A stretch of 10,773 bases of DNA from positions 1 to 10,773 of the forward strand of contig JABYQS010000947.1 in assembly GCA_022592435.1 (NCBI GenBank). Reading direction: 5' to 3'. Source of the DNA: Cerioporus squamosus (lineage: Eukaryota > Basidiomycota > Agaricomycetes > Polyporales > Polyporaceae). The notes below the pieces were generated by a model. The model ran no database searches. It was not told where the DNA came from and worked only from the letters and a program-made list of their open reading frames with translations. Made by a program: the position numbers and the translations under genes. This document shows positions 8,160 to 10,773 of this stretch, piece after piece. Position 1 is the stretch's first letter; the number at the start of each line of letters is the position of its first letter.

Positions 8160-8755
8160 GAACAGAGGTGGCGAGTAGAAGACGGTAGGTGAAGCGGGAG
8201 GACGACGATATCTTTGCTATGCGTGGTGTTGTACTTATACCTTGCAGGTCTCATTTCGCCGTACGCGGCACGTGCGACGGGCTGAACCGGCGAGGTCGAC
8301 TTGTACCTGGGTGATTCATCCACGCCCTTGCTCGACATACGGCTACGAGCAGTGAGACCCCTTGACTGCGGCTCGACAGAATGGGAGATGTGCTTACTGA
8401 CATCTCCTGCACTGCATCTACCACTGAATCATCGCGGATACATACGAGGACGTCGCGAGTCCACCTGCCCGAGCATGCCTGAAGCGATCCATGAGTTCCG
8501 CAGACGTATCGGTACCGCCATACGTTGTCGATTGTATATGTTCGCATACCAGTGGATTGCTTTCGTGCCTTGGGAAGCGTACCGCCGGTCAGGAAGCACT
8601 CGCACCTCGACGGAGGGATGGATGCAACAGGCTATTTTCATGGCCTCACATATTCTGGTTGGTGAACCCGGAGGAATGGTTGGCGTAGGGAATAGGAGGT
8701 CTGATTCTCTCGACCTGCCGCATCTTCCGACGTGTGGCCTAGCGTGCGAAACGGC
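8160..8755. other. Upstream region of the minus-strand gene; weak ORFs
   Basis: This stretch holds the presumed 5' region of the gene at 7056-8159. On the minus strand an ATG at 8338 opens a frame rich in Ser, Pro and Lys (begins MSSKGVDESPRYKSTSPVQP). Joining it to the main gene needs a 29-nt intron beginning gtataa, or one missing or extra base. On the plus strand an open frame runs to TGA 8763-8765, with ATGs at 8388 and 8475. It includes MPEAIHEFRRRIGTAIRC and a Gly-rich end, and looks modestly protein-like, but it has no recognised domain or supporting splice sites. I do not call either as a gene. Confidence 0.35.
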
Positions 8756-9912
8756 TCAGATCTGAGAAACAGCAGCGGGATCAAGCTCGAGTCCCCCGCC
8801 TTCCGACATGCGGTTATAGCTCAAGTTACGGAGCTGCGCTCTGCACTGTAACCGCCCAACTGGTGAGCACCGCCCGCAGCTCCTCCGTCTCCTTGCGAAT
8901 TTGCCACGAACCTGTCCACCCTTCACGCGCCCGAGTATGTGGGAGTACAGGAGGATGTCGAGATGACCCAACGCAGGTCATATCTGACTGCTTTCCTCCG
9001 TATCGGCAAAATATGCGTTCCAGAAAGGGGTAAGTAGATCGAGGAGAAGCTATGACTGCAGTGAGAGGACTCAGCCTCTGCGGGCGCGACAAGACCAAAG
9101 CGCTCCCAGCCGGATGGATCATCCGGCCGACGCTGTGTGACGGAGGCGACATCCTGGGGTGGAACCTGGCCCCACCGCGGAAAAATTGAACTCGCCTAGG
9201 AGCCTTCGAGTCTGTACGTGGTACGTGGATGCCTCGTGGTTGAGGGCCGAGGCGTTGTCCAGGTGATTGACAGCCTGCGGTGTTCCCCTAGAAAACATAA
9301 GGGCGCTGGACGAATCGTAACACGAAGCTAGACTGACCAGGTCTTGTCCAGGACTGCACATAATGATTGGCTGAAGGGAAGACTCCGAGTGCGGGACGTT
9401 TCCGGAGTCGAAGGTCGTTGAAGACGAATCGCGGAAAAACTGCGCAGCGGAAGGTTCGAACCTAGTGCCTTGGAGCGCTCCCAGCGCTAGCTCTTCCGTA
9501 CTTCCCCGCCACTATCCCGGACGACCCCTCCTAACCACAGCAATACTCTACTCCGTCCTCCGCGCATCCACGGGTGTATCGCAACCCCGAACGACGACCG
9601 CCATCAATCACAAGATCGCAGGTCTCAATTGCGACGTAGCTCCCTTCCTCGATACCAGGGACAGAATGGACGTAGGAATAAATCCCGTTGACGCCGCTTC
9701 GAAATCCGCACCGGCTTCAATCTCACCCGAGAAGCTGCGATAACAAACTCCGTCAAGTTATGCCATGGTCTGCATCCGTCTGGGCGGACTCGGTGCCGCG
9801 ACGGAGGCACAGAAGCCAGGGCAGTTTGAACGTCACGTATTCCTGCCAGTACTACGGAGTCCCGGGCATCCGTATTATCGTCAATACCATTGGATAACCT
9901 ATGCGGAAGCAC
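8756..9912 (-). pseudogene. Unresolved coding-like tract; gene relic or frame-disrupted gene
   Basis: Several minus-strand open segments read like protein but change frame. In order: 9912-9625, with DARDSVVLAGIRDVQTALAS and NLTEFVIAASR; about 9725-9534, with YSYVHSVPGIEEGSYVAIET and CDLVIDGG; 9511-9119, with TRFEPSAAQFFRDSSS and NHLDNASALNHEASTYHV; a shifted frame ending at TGA 8925-8923, with DDPSGWERFGLVAPAEAES; and a last piece ending at TGA 8758-8756, with NRMSEGGGLELDP. One shift falls at a run of four G (plus-strand CCCC 9170-9173); one G fewer would join the frames. A 43-nt intron starting there would also join them. No complete model has normal introns throughout, so decay, sequence indels or missed exons are all possible. 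No family is recognised. An antisense open frame at 9465-9743 (+) has no good start and is less protein-like. Confidence 0.3.
9109..9127. repeat. Perfect 8-bp inverted repeat with 3-nt loop
   Basis: The sequence gccggatg, then gat, then catccggc pairs perfectly. It lies inside the coding-like minus-strand tract, where it would encode part of a DDPSGW-type peptide, so it may be a by-product of coding sequence. Confidence 0.4.
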
Positions 9913-10068
9913 TCAAAGCTTACTGTTCGCTCACGGTGGTATCGACAATTGACCATACCAACATTGTGATTCAGGTCGTCCTACCTCAGGTTGTTTTCTC
10001 TCTTGTTTTCTATGTGTGCGTCATGATCCATGTCTTCACTCCGACGTCGTCTGCGTTGACTTACGTGA
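9913..10068. other. Possible divergent promoter region
   Basis: About 150 bp between the minus-strand coding-like tract and the plus-strand gene at the right edge. It includes a pyrimidine-rich stretch around 9988-10011 (ttgttttctctcttgttttc), of the kind often found just before fungal start codons. An ATG at 10023 opens only a short frame ending at 10092. A 5' exon of the right-edge gene could lie here, but I cannot place it. Confidence 0.3.
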
Positions 10069-10773
10069 AGGCTACGTTTATCAAGCCTTCATGATAATAC
10101 CTACCTGGGTGTTATACTCGCGCCAGCGCCGCCCTGGAGAAGTGCAACGGATGCTCAGCGGCGGATCCCGGACATCGGGCTCCGGCTTCAATGCAGAGCT
10201 CTCGATGGTGTACCGAAGTCAGTCATCGCCCAAGAAAAGAGCGCCTTCACAGGCCTCTCACTTCATTTCGGACAGATTCATGCGTCGTCCTTGTGCCACT
10301 GGATGTCCTTCGATGACGGGGAAGGTATGTGTTCAGGCAGCTGTCGAACAAACTCGCTAACGGCTTAATTTCGTCCCGCCAGGCCCTCGTGTCGCGCTTC
10401 TGTTTCCTCAGTCTGAACGCGTCTATCTCCGTATCGACCCCCGAACCATGTGTAGCATGACGACAGTCTTGCTCATGTGTCCCCCCCCCCGGGAAGTGCC
10501 TGTTGCTCGTTCCCCTTGTCTGGTGCGTCGTTTCCATGTCCGAGCCTCGCCGGGCGTTCCTACGCGCCTTGTGCACGTTAGTCGTCTTTTCAGAATTCTG
10601 GACCTGAGTCATGAGGATATACCGTCCCGATGGTGTCGGAGGGCACCGCCTGCTACAGCAGTTTCTTCGAGAATTCCTCGCACTGACGAACAAGCCAATG
10701 GTAGCTTGAGCGCGGTGAGAAGGTGCTGCATAGAAGAATTCGGTGTTGTGAGCGGTGCCTTCCATGCACTCGC
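10069..10773 (+). CDS. Unrecognised gene, partial at right edge, one clear intron
   Basis: Two exons are visible: an open frame from after TGA 10066-10068 to 10324, and 10383 to the end of the window. Intron 10325-10382 (58 nt) is textbook: donor gtatgt, branch gctaac, acceptor cccgccag. It is phase 1, and the joined frame stays open for about 390 bases to the edge. Readable pieces are SVIAQEKSAFTGLSLHFGQI and SSLCHWMSFDDGEG, then, after the splice, PRVALLFPQSERVYLRID. The true start is not placed: the first exon has no early in-frame ATG. The region 10042-10091 also reads protein-like in another frame (DVVCVDLREGYVYQAF), which one extra T near 10087 would join to the main frame. After about 10450 the protein becomes Arg/Pro-rich and less convincing, so a further intron is possible there. 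No family recognised. Confidence 0.4.
10481..10490. repeat. Run of ten C residues
   Basis: A C10 run followed by GGG, inside the second visible exon of the right-edge gene, where it would code for three Pro and part of an Arg codon. Runs this long are prone to length error in sequencing and to slippage, so the frame to its right should be treated with care. Confidence 0.9.

Noticed and set aside
9448..9465. tRNA T-arm-like ggttcgaacc
   Set aside because: It matches the B-box core, but neither strand gives a 5-bp T stem around the loop, and no D-arm, anticodon arm or acceptor stem can be drawn.
9465..9743. 92-codon plus-strand open frame
   Set aside because: It has no early ATG, and the opposite strand reads more like protein here; most likely an antisense shadow.
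10247..10765. 172-codon minus-strand open frame at the right edge
   Set aside because: It is Arg/Thr/His-rich with no convincing motif, and it lies opposite a plus-strand frame supported by a textbook intron.

Overview
The window looks like nuclear DNA of a filamentous fungus, most probably a basidiomycete (inferred). Exons are GC-rich and cut by many short GT-AG introns, mostly 49-71 nt. Most introns lie between codons. A short TTAGGG-type repeat is present, and several proteins have no family I recognise. No bacterial operon structure, CRISPR array, rRNA or convincing tRNA was seen.

Layout, left to right. (1) 1-2256 (+): the 3' part of a long coiled-coil gene ending in two CCHC zinc knuckles and a C-terminal Phe, as in CLIP-170/Tip1/Bik1 microtubule plus-end proteins. 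Its second visible exon has a local reading-frame break. (2) 2257-3385: about 1.1 kb of intergenic DNA with a short interstitial telomere-type repeat and one weak minus-strand ORF. (3) 3386-3975 (+): a complete four-exon, 141-residue CoA-binding (CoA_binding_2, YccU-like) Rossmann protein. (4) 4028-4970: gene debris. There is a 3' gene fragment that keeps an intron, a decayed partial copy of the next gene, and a second, worse copy of the 3' fragment. (5) 5153-6449 (+): a three-exon gene for an unrecognised membrane-anchored acidic protein, the intact relative of the decayed copy. The order fragment, decayed copy, fragment, intact gene suggests a tandem segmental duplication with decay.

(6) 6450-7055: a convergent 3' intergenic region with a perfect hairpin and three copies of a 10-mer. 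(7) 7056-8159 (-): a six-exon gene reconstructed from in-phase splice sites, encoding an unrecognised protein of about 267 residues. (8) 8160-9912: ambiguous DNA. The minus strand of 8756-9912 has several protein-like segments in different frames that form no clean gene, so it may be a relic, an unresolved multi-exon gene or a sequence with indels. (9) About 10069-10773 (+): the start of a further gene with one good intron, open through the right edge.

The genes do not form a recognisable pathway. The clearest themes are a conserved cytoskeletal gene and a conserved small metabolic-type gene next to a lineage-specific region with duplication, pseudogene decay and uncharacterised ORFs. I did not find a convincing new multi-gene system. 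The best leads are the tandem duplication, the unrecognised protein at 7056-8159 and the unrecognised membrane protein at 5153-6449.
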